From Siphonodentalium dalli (lineage: Eukaryota; Mollusca; Scaphopoda; Gadilida; Siphonodentaliidae): 64,000 nucleotides of DNA. The position numbers and the translations under genes were made by a program. Positions within the stretch are counted from its first letter, which is position 1. Each line of letters begins with the position of its first letter. The notes below the pieces were generated by a model that was not told the origin of the DNA, did not search any database, and saw only the letters and a program-made list of their open reading frames with translations. The stretch is taken from contig CP136064.1 of assembly GCA_032622095.1 (NCBI GenBank), positions 275,301,614 through 275,365,613 of the forward strand. Direction: 5' to 3'. Shown here one piece after another: positions 11,901 to 26,900 of this stretch.

Positions 11901-14900
11901 GAAGTCAATGACGACTTCATCGGGTTGATAATTCCTCGTTTCAACCTCCCAACTATGCGATAATTATATTGTATTGTCTATTTTACCTGCTCGAGATTCG
12001 ATCATGTTGTCTCTGCTCGCTCATATAGCGACGTGAGGTGCCATTGTTGAATTGTATTTCCGGGTCACATTGGTAGCTACGACGATATATATATGACTGT
12101 ATATGTTATATTATATTGTATAGTTACCTACTCTAGACCATGCAGTTCTCGTTTTCTCTGACTCGCTTGTGTATATAGCGACGTGACGTTCGATTGCTGA
12201 GTTGGATTTCCGGGTCTCATTGGTAACTACGGCGATATATATATATATATGTCTGTATATGTTATATTATGTTGTATATTTACCTGTTCGACGCTATATA
12301 TATACATGTATATATATGTCTGTATATGTTATATTATGTTGTATATTTACCTGTTCGAGACTAGCTCTCGTTTTCTCTGACTCGATGGTGAGTATAGCGA
12401 CGTGACGTTCGATTGTTGAGCTGGATTCTCGGGTCTCATGGAAGCTGCGACGCTCCTCAATCATAACTGTCTCCATTTCCTACAAGCAATGTGTTGTTTT
12501 TCGTTAAACCTTATGATATAATTCATCTTAAATTCATCTTAATTCATCTCTTGACCCCTCAATATCCCACAAACACATTATATTAATGTTGGATGCCTCG
12601 ATTTCTGCTTGATAATCTCTTCGTCTATTTGTTCATGTCTGCTAGCACCCAGCGATTCTTCCCACAACCATTCACATACGCCCACCACACAACCTCACAC
12701 ACCGATACATATGGTAAGGCCTATTAATGCTGGGTACTTTGATTTGAGTTTGCTATCTTTTCATGAGTTATCCATCTCGACATACCACACTGTTACTAGC
12801 ATGCAGTCATTGATTCTCCACGCAACCACTCACTTAGTTACAACCTACAAAACACCCACAAAATGATATTAATGATGGGTAACTTGGGTAATTTGCGCTT
12901 GATATATCTTTGTCCATCTCTTCGCGTCCTGCTGCTTGCATCCATATATTTCCCCCATACTGTTCACATCCACCCCACCCACCCCACATATATTAACATT
13001 GTGTACGGTTGGTATCTCTTCACTGATTTGTCCATCCCTCCTCGTGCCCTGTTGTTTGCATCCATGGATCTCCCGCATACTCACCCAACCCCACCCACCC
13101 CATACATCATATTCATGTTGTGTACCTTGACTTGCGCTTTGTATCTCTTCACTGATTTGTCCATCTCTTCTCGCGACCTGTTGCTTGTATCCAGTGATAC
13201 CTCGAGTGACATAATATCACTCTCCAGCTTCTTCCTGATGCGCTGGACTTCCCCTCGCTGCTTAATTTCCACCTCCAGAGTCTGGTTCAATGACTCAATG
13301 GATCGCTGATGGTTTCGCCTGGTGAGAGAAAGTAATTTTAGAATGACGTTGGGATTGCCGGCACGACCAGCGCAGTGATATCCTATCAACAGGATCGGTC
13401 TGAAACTTGGCCCGAATAAATATTCAGCAGCAGGACGATGGACGAACGCCGTATTGTCATGTATTCACATTTATATAACTCTATTTTATTTGCAGGTTAA
13501 ATGTTAAACTTTCGAGATGAAGCTTACATGTTCAGATGGAGTTAAACCACCGAGGAAGTATTGATAAGGAAGTTTTAACATATAAAACAAAATAATAAAC
13601 TTTTAAACACTAAAAATTTAAGCCAATGTCCGCAGAAGGAAATCAATAGTTCGACATCTATCGCGATAATTTCGATAAATCTGATTTCGTGATAAACATA
13701 TTTATTATATACTTGCCCATGAATTATAAGGTTTTAGCAGTGAGATATAAGTGATATCCCACAAGTGAGTGATATCAGCTTGAAATTTCTGATGTATTGA
13801 CATTCATTGGGGGCCATTAGGCAAGTAACTAAAGTATATAATAAACAGAATATCCACACTCTTTCAGTGGATATGGGTTAAATCTCATTCGTGATGACAA
13901 AACATTTGAATTCAATGTTTTCTCATCACTCATGAGATATAACCCATATCCACTGAAAAAGTGTGGATATCCTCTATGAATTAGAAGTGAAGAACAATAA
14001 TACGAAGTGTTATATATATACGTAGATAGGTATATATGTTATATTAGTTATATTTAACTGCATATTTTTCTCTACTACCCGGAACTGTTCTAATGGATAT
14101 GATATAATTTTAGTGGCCTTTGTCGTGAAATGCAAATGTATTCAGGGCTTCGTGGTAATGTTTATAGAACATTTTGTTACATCTTAGTCAGATCCTAATG
14201 TATAAAATAACTTATTTGGAATGAGAATTACCACGTGATAAACTCCATCTTGTTTGGCATTGAAATTTTGTATCCATATATTTCATATAGTTTCGATATT
14301 TTACAGGGGCACAAAATTTAGTTTGTTAATTGTTCACTAACAAAATTGCATTCTTTGGAATAAACAGGTCTAGACCGTGCCATTATGCCACATTTGGTTT
14401 TAAACATTGTTTCATCCAAACGATGATAAAACCCATGTTAAATTAGATTGTGTATGTTGTTGGAGCTATGTCTGAAACCCTGAATACATCCTTAATTTAT
14501 TTAATATTCAGTGTGTACCTTGTATTAACTAACTCCTCTTCTTTCTCCGCCATCCTCTGTTCGACCTCTGACCTCATCTCCGATGTATCTTTGACAGCTC
14601 TGACGAGTTTGTTCTCCAGCTGACTGGTGTTAACGCTAGCCTCCTCCAGTGATGACAGTAGCTCGCGTTTCTCCTCCTCCACCCTCCTTACTGTTATATC
14701 GATGCCGCGGGTATCGCGCCCGCCGTCATTATGATGGTAGTTCAACTCGTGCATTTCATCTGTGAAATAAACGGTATATATATCGTAACACAGTACGAAA
14801 ACCACAGCCCACCATATGATCACGTCCATGTAGCAGTTGTCCAGGTGGCTCAATCTGCAAGGTGTATTGAGCTTTGGGCCGTCGTGAACCGTCCAGTGTC

Positions 14901-17900
14901 CACCCTCGTTCAATTGCCCACAAAGATACAAGATTCATCTATTACGAAAAAAGTTCGTCACGCGCAATGTCAGCGATAATTGGATTATACGTGATTGTAC
15001 GATGAACATGACCATCTATGTGAGCATTCCTTTACAAATTAAACTCGCAAAACCCTATCGCACAGCAATTGCTACCAAAATAAACACAACATCAAACCAA
15101 ACATGTACATTATTCAAATAATGTGCGGTCACACTTTTAGTGCATGCGACGCGTGCTGAGAAATAGGATTGATCAACTTACAATTTGTTTTATCATAGAT
15201 AGTTGAAAATGCTGTTCCTCTTCCCAGAAAGTTTTATATAGATTCTGGGGTATAATGTAATATATATGAATCGAGGATACTTTTCCGAAAAAGTTTCTAA
15301 CATTAATATAAATTTTATTTAGAATTTCTCATCACATCAGCGGGCCAGTTGTATTGGCGAAATCCGCGCGAAAACGCCCAGAGCACACCCAGAAGCATAC
15401 CAAGAAGGACAACTCTATCTAACTTGGACTTTGTGATCAGCCTCAATCACGGCACAGTCCATTTAATATATTCAGTTTCTACAACGGCCTTACGATCCAA
15501 ATATACCACTTTATTATGCCTTTATCGGCAAATACTATAGACCCAATATTCAGTTGTATGTTATTAAAACAATAGCTATTTGTAGCCTTGAAATCGGGTT
15601 TATAAAATATGTTGTTGTTGTAAATGTGGCCAGGAAGAGACAGACCATCTTTAAATGAACGATGGTTTCTCTTATCTATATGACATACACCTTCAGTAAA
15701 TGAAATTTGTTCAAGTCTAAACAATTATGTCATTCCGAATTTAACAATTTATATACTACATACTCATCGATGAGTAGTTATCCCTAAGGAAATTGGGAGT
15801 TAATAAGTATACACACGACATATATACTCCAATAAATAGGACTCATTTTGCTCTTGTATTAACTGTCGTCTGCTTATTGTTTCTGAGCACCACTCCAGAT
15901 GAATAATAGACAATTCCGTTGTATACTTTTACAACTGAATTGAGGGTTAAACAGGATATCATCCCATTATACTCACCGATGAGCGACTTGTTTTCTCGTC
16001 TTAGTACGGCGATAGTATCATGAAGCTCGTCAGCATGTGATCTAGTTCGGAGGAGTTCATTGGCTGATGCATTGCTCTCATTCTGAGCATTGATGACGTC
16101 AGTGGCTAGCTGCTTGCATTTGGTGTCCAGATCCTGGACATTTCTGTCGTGGTTTCTCTGCTTCCTCTCCGTCGCCGTGATAGTGGATGTTGCCTGTTGA
16201 AAAGAAACATAAATATTAAAGAGGTTCTGACCGATTTGACACCAGAAAACCATCATAATTAATAGGAGGTTTTTTTATGTTTTGGCAGCATAAGAAATTC
16301 TGAATTATTTGGCGTCAAATCGGACGGTGGATATTTAGTGTTCAAGAACATATGACGTCACATATAGTACGGACATCCTTGATGCAAATGATAACAAACT
16401 ACCTTGTCGCACACTGCCAAAACCATTATCTGTGAAATGAGGCCTACTTCATTTTTTCAGGCACCATGCGTAAGTTTTAGAAGAGATATTCTCGTCTTCG
16501 GAAGTTGCGTTGTTTTCTACACGTAGCCAATGCAACAGCAATATACCTGAGCATTGGTCGGCACAATCTGGATACATGTAATGTGTGTTTCCCGTTAAAT
16601 ACAATTAGCGTCTCATAAGTATTGCATGGCTATGTCCGATACCATTCTGGGGTTCTATAAAAGTTACATGGCATTAAATATGTTCTTCATTTCTAAAGTT
16701 ACGTGAGAAAGATTATAATGGAGTTCCCATTCGATTTTACACAGCTGATAACACGACAACTCACCAGATCAAGCTGTGCCATGACGTCATCCAGTTCTCC
16801 CGCGAGCCTCGACCTCGTCTTCTCTAGTGAGATGACCTTTGACATCGCAGTCTCGGCATTCTCCTCGGCCTCCATCAATCGAGATTGGAGCTTGCGTCTG
16901 GAAATTCATAAACTTGATGAAAGACTCGGAAACACATTGCATGCCACGAGAGTTGAAGAGAATGTATAGATCTCTTACTGACCTTACAAATTACTAGCAT
17001 ATTTCCAACATTGTCCTCAAGTCATACTGGTATATATAGAGAGAACATTTATAAAACTATAATTATACATCTAGCATTATAAAAGTAAGCGAACTCGGTT
17101 AACAACCTGTGGCAGTCCTGTTGCTGGAACTGTAACCTATAATGGTGTATATAGAACAGTTTTTGGTAAATATGTTTCCTCTATTAATGCAATAGTAATG
17201 TACTACGTACAAAAAACGCGATGCTATAAATCTTCAATCCAATGTATATTTTTAGAAATTGTTGTCGGGAAATTTTATAAGAGAAAGGCGATGAAAGTGG
17301 AGAAACCAAAAAATTAAAAAACCAAACGTAAGAAATTAAAGCAATTAAGAAAACAAAATTGAAATATGTGTCACTCAAGTTTGACCGTTGTTATCAATCA
17401 CTTACTTTGATTCTTCGAGTTCCTCAGCTCTGGTGGCGCCCTCTGATTCGTATTTCACGCGCCATTGTTGACTCTCGTTGTTAACTCTCGACAGGGCGCG
17501 CTGCAGCTCAGCTTTCGTTTCGGCCTCGTCGTCGATTTGTTCTCGGAGAGCATCGACCTCGACATTCAGATTGCGGATCTCAGTTCTCGCCTTGTGGAAA
17601 TACTGCAATATGAAAACGGGACGTTAGATATAGAATATCCATGTCGCGATTATCTCCCATTCCCGATACATCTCTGTCACAAGACGTTTCCAATTTAAAT
17701 ATACGGTTGTCCTTTGCGATGGGTATTGCTGTTGAAAAGTGACATCCGTTAAATCCGCCATAAACAGAACGAATATTAAAATATAGACATATTTTGTTCT
17801 TATACCATCATAAATATCGCATAAATGGCATGTTATTGTCAAGATCGTACGCCTTGTTAGTAAACAAAAGCCATATTATGATAATATACAGTGAGTAAAG

Positions 17901-20900
17901 AGTGTGTGATTACGCAAAACACTCAACACCGGGGATACACCACCAGGCGAACTTTGGTTAATATTGACACCATATTGTTTACAACATACCGATATAGCGC
18001 TCGCTACTCCTCGCCACTCAATATTTCGGTGTTATATGGGTCATCGTTAATCACTCTCCCAAAAATTCCAAAAATAAAAACTAGGCATACTCTTTATGTT
18101 CTGTATACAAAGTGTGTTTTGTGGGTAATATCGCATCAAAATTATGCTCATGGGGAAATTGTACCGTCGTTATTTTCATCCACATATTGTTATTCTTACC
18201 GTCGTCTGTTCGTCCACAGATTGTTAATCTTACCGTCGTCTGTTCGTCCACAGATTGTTACTCTTACCGTCGTCTGTTCGTCCACAGATTGTTAATCTTA
18301 CCGTCGTCTGTTCGTCCACAGATTGTTAATCTTACCGTCGTCTGTTCGTCCACAGATTGTTTCGCTTCCTCGACTCGGTCCATCAGTTGTTTCTTCTCTC
18401 TCGTTAACTGCTCAGTCCGCTGATCTGCCTCCTCGAGCTGTCGGGTCACATGACACATCTCTGACGTCATCTTTGTCTTCTGCATTTCGAGTTCAGATAT
18501 CATTCGGGTTCCCTCGTCAATTGTCGCGTTCATATCGGTTATCTGCACTTCCATCTGCTTCGTTACCTTGTTAGATGCACCCTAAACATAATAAAGATTA
18601 CAATTGAGAAATAGCTTTGGAGCAACGATTCACCGAGGAGTTAATGTTACTTCACGTCTTTGGTCCCTCTATTTTCGGTCATCTAGCAAATCTCTGATTA
18701 CTGTTTGTTTTACCTTTGTTTATTTATTTAATGGTCATTTCTTATATTTATCAGCATTGGTATCCCTAAAAGACTAACAGGCGTAGTCTTTCAATCAGCC
18801 GTCAAGGGAAGTACTCACGGATGACTCACATTTATGGTCCAAAATTTTTATGGACAGTGGAAGAAAGTTATTTATTCTACCGAGTCCGTGTCTCGTACCT
18901 TTAAATATAGCTATCCAGATGGACAGCTTGACCCCAGAACATGTAGAACATAGCGGTTTTTATTATCCGCATTTTAGAAATATATCTTTGTGTTATGAAT
19001 CGATCATTCAACACTCACGCTATTATATCTCATATAACAGTGTGCCATCCACATAACTTAATACTTACGCCACTTCCAATCCAAGATGACAAACATAATG
19101 TTTACGGAAATTTAATTCGACGGAACCGTTGTTCGAATATCAAACGACGAGATGTTAACCATGTTGGTTTTAAAATGTATACATGTACTGCGAATGAATA
19201 GTATATTAATTTATTTCTTTATGATGTTGGCGGGAGAATATGATTTACCTGTAATATTTTGATTGAATCCAATTAAGCATATCGATTAATGATCGATTAA
19301 TCATAAGCCAGATTTTCGCTGGACGCTGGTCGATAACTTTATACGTGTAGGTTTTGCGCCATGATACTTGTATCGCCTGGTGCATCTCCATATCAATACA
19401 ATAGTAACATACGTTACAAGATATACAAAAGGTGTCGCTGAACATGGCTAATATAATGTCAATAGTTGTATGAATTTCACAAAAGCGTCATGTTAAAATG
19501 AACCTCCCTTCCACAATTTGCATAATACAAATACGAATCATTTACCGAGGTAACACCGGATTACTTACGCCGTTTTTCTTGAAGTAATCCACTTGGTTAG
19601 CGAGTTCCTCAAGGTCGTGTCTCATCTGGTTCTTTTCGTTCTCTGACCTATATACGGAAATAAATCAGCATAAATCTCCGGGTTATATTTAAATTACGAT
19701 GAAGACAGATGCCCGGTCTTGTGTACGCGTTTTCTGTTCTGCCTATCCATATTCACGAACGTTTTCTGGTAATATGTAATTTATGCGACACTTTTCCGCA
19801 CCTTTAAGATATCACACTCAAACTACATTCATTTCTTATATTTGTGCAGATTTTTTTTATAGTTTTCTGATAACTGTCAGCAGTTTGGATATTGCACCAT
19901 GCCGCACTGTAAGGTAGTTATACATGTATATTCTACGTGTAAATTATCGATTGATAGCATAGCATCGCGTGCTAAGACAAAACACGCCCAGTTATTATAT
20001 ATACATATGCGACGTCGCGTTATGGTGTGTATATTGGATATATAACGCATGGCCCAATTGGATGTTGACCAATCAATGTGCTTTATAGTAACACATTTAT
20101 TAGTTATTAGTCTATTTATTGGCGCATACATACTATCGATGCACATATTGTAACACATCGATGATAGTTTTAGGCTTTTATGATAATCTTCAGATCGATG
20201 TTCAGCCGTTAGTTTAGGTATCAACAAGGATGAACTTTTTGGATTAGTTCAGCATCAACATCAACAATATGCCGTAAGTGTTCATGTGTTGCATCGGCAG
20301 ACAGCGGAGTATATATACAGTGCGCTGTGTAATTTCTATTCTATCCAATCGACTTACTTGGACATTGATTTTTGTGCTGCTTCTACTTGTGTGGTTAGTT
20401 CGTTAACGGCGTCCGACATCTTCTTTCTGATGGACGATATCTGTGTCTCATGCTGCATTTTATAGTCCTCCATCTCTCGTCGCAGTCTGCCGAGCTCATG
20501 TTCTCTCTTCTTACTCACTTCAACCTGCCGAATGAGATGTATTGTTTTTGTTGAATCAGTTCAGCTACAGGCTATATCATAAAAGGCCTTTGGCAGCGCT
20601 AATATTACAACCAAATTTAGATATTTTTGGAGAGATAATTTCGAAATACATTATAATGGACACTTTAAAACATGTGTCAAAATCACTCAAACATGCTGAG
20701 TGTCGGGATACACGTTAGCATATATATGTACATAGAGTACAAGAGTACCAGGGTACATGCAGCTAAAGTATCGATCACAGCAGATTAAAAGATAATAATT
20801 TGCTTCCCTTGGGAAATACACAAATATTATGTTTAAAATCACCCAGGGTCGTTTATTGAACTGATTATCTGAATACTTCCATGCAATCTATCAATATGAA

Positions 20901-23900
20901 TTCTTCTGCTCTTGTATTATCTGTTCATATGTTTGTCGTTTGCTTTGATAACCCGAACATCCTCCAAATTAATAATATACTATGCCAATGTATACTTTTA
21001 TAGCAGAATGGGATAATCGACTAAGTAAATAAAGGGTTGACAGATAATATTTTGGTTAACCCTTTACCCAACAGAACGGCCCTGTGCCAATGCATTCTCT
21101 TATATAGGTCGCCTCGCATATATAAGAGAATGCATTGGCTTAACACATTAAAAATTATAAAATTGTTAAAGAATGTAAGAAAAAATGGTAAAAAGTGTTT
21201 AAAAAAGATTTTTTTTAGGCCAATGCATTCTCTTATATATGCGAGTCGACCATAGGTCGCCTCGCATATATAAGAGAATGCATTGGCTTAACTCATCAAA
21301 AATTATTAAATTGTTAAATTGTCAATGCATTCGCTTATATATGCGAGGCGACCTATGGTCGACTCGCATATATAAGAGAATGCATTGGCACAGGGCATAA
21401 CTGTAACTATCACAATGTGGTCAAGGAGCCGGTTCCAATGATATCCATATTTGTATGGTTCTATTGAGACAGACCGAAGATATTTTAGGCTGTTGAAGCT
21501 TTATTTGGCCGGTTTTGGCCGGTTTGTTGGGTAAAGGGTTAATACATTTTGTATCAAAAGGGAACAACCGATGTTGTTGAATGTTTCGACTTTGTTCTGC
21601 AAATGGGTGTAGTAGTCAAATATAAGTTATAAGTAGGGAAATTAGCTTCCAATTGACACACCCGAATGATCTATATAGTTGCTTAACGCAGGTATTTATA
21701 TATATATATTATATAAACATGGGTAGTACACAGCGACATTCCTTTGTATGTTATGTTTCTCGTTAGGGAAATCATGCTCCATGTGTTCATTTCGAGACAA
21801 AGAAATGACTAAATATATTCATGTTTCCGTTGTCCACGCGTCCATGTTTTACGAAAGGGTACAACCGATGTTGCTGAAAGTCGCTGTTATACAACTTATA
21901 CTGCCAACAGTTTTAATCACGTGACCGTATAGCACACCTGAGCTGCTGTGGCTCCACCTTGCTCTTCGAGTTTCTCTGTGAGATCATCTAAATCTCTAAC
22001 CAATTCGTTTCTTTGTTTCTCAGCCTGAAATATACAAAACGAAACATCGTTGCATAGAAGACATAAATATGGACGCCCAAAACACTCCATCGTGTGCATA
22101 ATAACAATGGGTGTGTGAGATTGTGCTATCAAGTAACAGGAATTTTGATTTGTATAACTGAATAAAATATTGCCCGAATAAGCAAGAAAGAATTAATAAA
22201 TTATCTATGATTCATGCTGACGACTAGTGATGTGATCCCGATGCATCCAGAACGCTATAATCATCTAGTTTTTTTAAATTTATAATTGCAGTAGTCAGGG
22301 AATTTAAACTTCTAATGAATGTTAGCAGTTCAGAACCCACAACATTTCCCATGAATGTTATTTTTCCGATGAATAAAGGCAGTAATAAAGGTGCTGGACC
22401 GCGAACATCGCAAAAGGGAACGTGTGATAATAAGTGTGAAGCCCACGGGCTGTATTCATCACTATAGATACATACTCGCTCTCTTGCGACTCGTTGGTTT
22501 TCATATTCGTCCTCGAGTTCGCTGAGAGCGGCCTGGAACTCTTTCAGCTTCCGGTTGAGTTGGGTGCATTGTGTCTCTGTGTCCTCCAACTGGGTGCGTG
22601 TGCTGTTCAGATCCGAATCTTTCCTGCAAACCAAATATATATTGGTTACTAAAATTAAACATTTTAAAATAGCCATTCACCTATCGAATAATATTTCCAG
22701 AAAGATCATGAATCAATGGAAAAAAGCATCTGCGACCAAGCTAAATTCATATTTGGAGTACATTTGACGGAATAGACCACGAAAATCATTTAATGGCGAG
22801 ATAAGGTGTCGGCCATTGCGCTGCGTCGCCCATGTGTGGGAATTATAAATAAACTATAGGCAAGCTATATAACGACATGATGAGTATTCGAATATGGCAC
22901 TTGGTCGCTCAAGAGTTTTGTAATATGTTTCTGTCACTCCAAAGATATGTCGCAGCAATCATTCCGCAATCGAGCTTGATAGAACCCGGATGTGTTATTG
23001 TTCGCGATGTGTTAACTAAGTGCTATGATATATGCTATTCAGCCACGTGTACGTGTATTAGTTGTAGGAATGTACCGTGGTCGGTCCATACTCACTTCCT
23101 TAAGTGCTCTTCGGTATCATGTCGGGCCCGTTCCACTTCATCGAGATTATCTTGTGTGGCTCTCAGATCCTGCTCCAGCTTACGCTTCACTTTCTCGACG
23201 TCACCTCGGATTTTCTTCTCGCGTTCGAAACAGCTCTCCATCTGTATAACATGATAATTTAGATATACAGAAAACAAACATCATATCCAATGCACCACGT
23301 GCAGCTTAATGTGCGGATATTATATGGAGTCTTGAGCGTTGTGGGACGGGAATATATGTTTCTATTCCTGATGTGTTCCGCTGTTATATAGTCACCCGAT
23401 CCGCATAGTATTATCAGATATAAATAATATGTAATAGTGGATTATTTACCATCTATAGACACTTATTAAGTCGAGCGTTGTGGGTTTCAATTCCCTTTGT
23501 TTCCGTTATTCTATAGGAACGTGACGGGTGTATAGTCTGTAATGGTATACCATACTTGCTGTGACAAGATATATACTATAGACTGTTAGATACGTGTGTC
23601 GACGAAAATTGTCGCATCCATATGCAGAAGCATCGATCCCTTTTCTAATCACATTCGATCTTGTCAAAAGATTAACTACAATTTTTTTGGAACGGGTTAT
23701 TTTATGCGAACTCCATGTTGTTAAAATTTCGATTCGCGTTTACTTTCTAGGAATAATTATCACGATTTTGTTTTGTTAGTTGGCACCCCGATGAGACTGA
23801 TTTATTCCTCAATCAAAGCAACGATATTGGCATTTGTGCGGTATGTCCCAAACGACTAAACAACTGTCAGTGTTGTGGAATGACATAACTTCTGAAAAGG

Positions 23901-26900
23901 ACATGGCCCCCAACATTAACCAACGAACGAAGTAAATACCAACCACAAATTAATCAACGCTTCGCGATAAAGTCCGGCGACAAACGCCCACCAGCCAATT
24001 ACTCAATCATTCGGAATAAAGGCTGGTGCCAACGAAGTGAATCACGTACCTCATTCAAAGTCGATTCGAGTTTGTTCTTGATCTTGTTGAGGTTGTTAAC
24101 TTTATCTTGCTCCGACTTGAGTTCATCCATGGTTTTATTGTGATTATCTTCCAGTGCCTTTCGGACCTTAGATAATTTACATAGATCTTCGTCCCGTTTG
24201 GTCAGCTCATCATGCAGACCCTTTATCTCGGTTTCTCTGGCTGCTTTCTCTTTCTCTACCTGATCATAAACGTGATAGTGGTGGATATAGTAACACATAC
24301 TAGTACAACTCATGTACGCACATTATAAAAACACAATAGTAACCATACCCGCTGTTCACAAGTACCGTTTGGATCTGTATTTATTTATGTGCAAGGCTGT
24401 TTGCCTAATAGGTTCGGTCGAAGTGTGCTGAACCTTGCAACAAACGTATAATGGAAGTTCAAGTTTTAAAATGGTTAAATGGGAAATATCGGGTATTAAC
24501 CCTTTACCCAACAAACCGGCCAAAACCGGCCAAATAAAGCTTCAACAGCCTAAAATATCTTCGGTCTGTCTCAATAGAACCATACACATATGGATATCAT
24601 TGGAACCGGCTCCTTGACCACATTTTGATAGTTACAGTTATGCCCTGTGCCAATGCATTCTCTTATATATGCGAGTCGACCATAGGTCGCCTCGCATATA
24701 TAAGAGAATGCATTGGCCTAAACAAATATTTTGTTAACACTTTTTTACCATTTTTTCTTACATTCTTTAACAATTTTATAATTTGTAATGTGTTAAGCCA
24801 ATGCATTCTCTTATATATGCGAGGCGACCTATGGTCGACTCGCATATATAAGAGAATGCATTGGCACAGGGCCGTTCTGTTGGGTTAAGGGTTAAGACAT
24901 AACAGCTCATTCATGTGAAGCTCTTTGTCAGATCCACACCTGTTTAATGATTAATCGAATGGGGAATACATAATAGGTTATTATTTTATGGCGCACCTTC
25001 GCTATATGTGCGTCCATATCATCACAATCCCGTTTTAAGTCATGTATCTCTTGATTCATCTTCTCGTGTTTGTCATTCGTCGTGGTTACCTGCCCCTCGA
25101 ACTCCCCCAGACGATCCTCGGCCTCCTTCAGCTGTTGGTCATTCTCTATCTTCTGCTCCACCATGATCACGACCTTCTCTTCAAGGTCAGAGATGTGATC
25201 CTGTTCAGCTTGTAGTTGGAGGGCAATGTCATCTTTCTGACACTGAAGCGTAACGTTCTGCTCTTCCAGTTCTTTTAGGAAGACGAGTTTCTTCTCCATT
25301 TCTTCTCTCTGTTTAGCCATTTCTTCCTCTTTCTTCTGCATCTCTTCCTCTTCGCGTGCAACGTTTAACATCGGCTTGATCTGAAATATTCAACTTGAAT
25401 GAGGTACGTTCCATAACTGAGTAAAGACATTATTTCCATATAGTAAAATGTTCCTATATATACCTAGAAATCACCACTAATTATAAGGAAAAACTTATTT
25501 TTCGACGATCTTCAAACTAATCGATGGAGGTAGAACAGAGCCCTCGTGGCCAAGCTCCTGGTTGTTGGTACCTGCTAACGAGTTCATGCGTGTAAACATT
25601 GAGTTGTGGGGGGAAACGAACTATCATAAAAATAATAGATTAATTATATGTTAATTTTACAGTATTCGATAACATTGTGAACTCACCTGAACGTAAAGTT
25701 TCCACCACCCCCAATTCCTGAGTCCAAGCCACTTTCGAATGTTCTTCTGTATAAGTTCCAGCCCAGTCCTATGGAAATGTAATATGTTCAGTTTTCAGTA
25801 TGAATCAACCCCACACAAAATTAAGAGAGGACTATAGCTGAGCGTGTCAGAGTTATTGCGCAATCCTTAAAGTGAAGATATCAAAATGAGCTAGAACAAG
25901 TGTTGACAGTCCTTATGAAGCACATCGCAATATAATACATACACTATATATCACATGTATCAAACCATGTCCCATTAACCGACACTCGTGCAATTCACAC
26001 ACGATCAAAGATTGTTAAATATGTATCCACGGTAACAGTTTTATGAACAAATTAATTTAATTAAACGTCATTTACTGCTTTGTTCTGTAGAAAATAATGT
26101 TGAAAACCAAATAAGACATATACATTATAGAACCATAAATACTATAAATACCATAATATCATTTTGTTATTGAACATCAACAATTTATATTATTGGGTCC
26201 CTCTAAAACCATGAATACATTTTTATTATTCACGCTTTCATATACATTATATGTTTTGCTTTGGGGACATACCTTTGATCCTTGAGTTTCTTGAAGGTGG
26301 TCCTGAATACGTATGCTCGGATGTAGGATTGCAGGTAAGCGATGATGTTGGTTAGAGCGTCATCTCTCATCTCCTCCAATGAACCCAACACTCCGGCTTT
26401 GAAGAACACTTTGGTTGTTCCGAGCTTATAATCAGCTTCGTCCATCTTGAGCGCGACGAGGATCTTATCCGTGACCTGTTTACCGTCGACGAATCCTTCG
26501 GGCACGGCGTTTGGAGCCAGGATCGAGTATCTCTGCTTGAATTCCGAGTAGATGATCCTGCTTGGGAAGCCTTTCCTACAGATACGGATTCCTTCCAGTA
26601 CACCGTTACACTGAAGCTGGTGCAGGACCAAGCCGGCGTCGACCAGACCTGTAGATAAAATATACGAGAGTGTGCACAATTCCTATCAACAGGCCATTTG
26701 GCACAGCATATACATGTATCAGTATTAACTCTATTTATCTGCATGCTTATCACGTTGAACACAGGAAAACGATAAATTAATGGGTTTAGTTCGAGACTTA
26801 AATGTTATGGATTGGATTGTTTATTTGCACAATGTTGTACGTGCATATCGCTTCAATGTTCTGAATTAATAACCGCCGAAGTAGCGTTATCCCGACAACA

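Larger units (their letters stand above)
22025..24049. other. Introns 20-22
   Basis: Only exons 21 and 22 are recognisable. These junctions do not show edge duplications. Confidence 0.5.
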
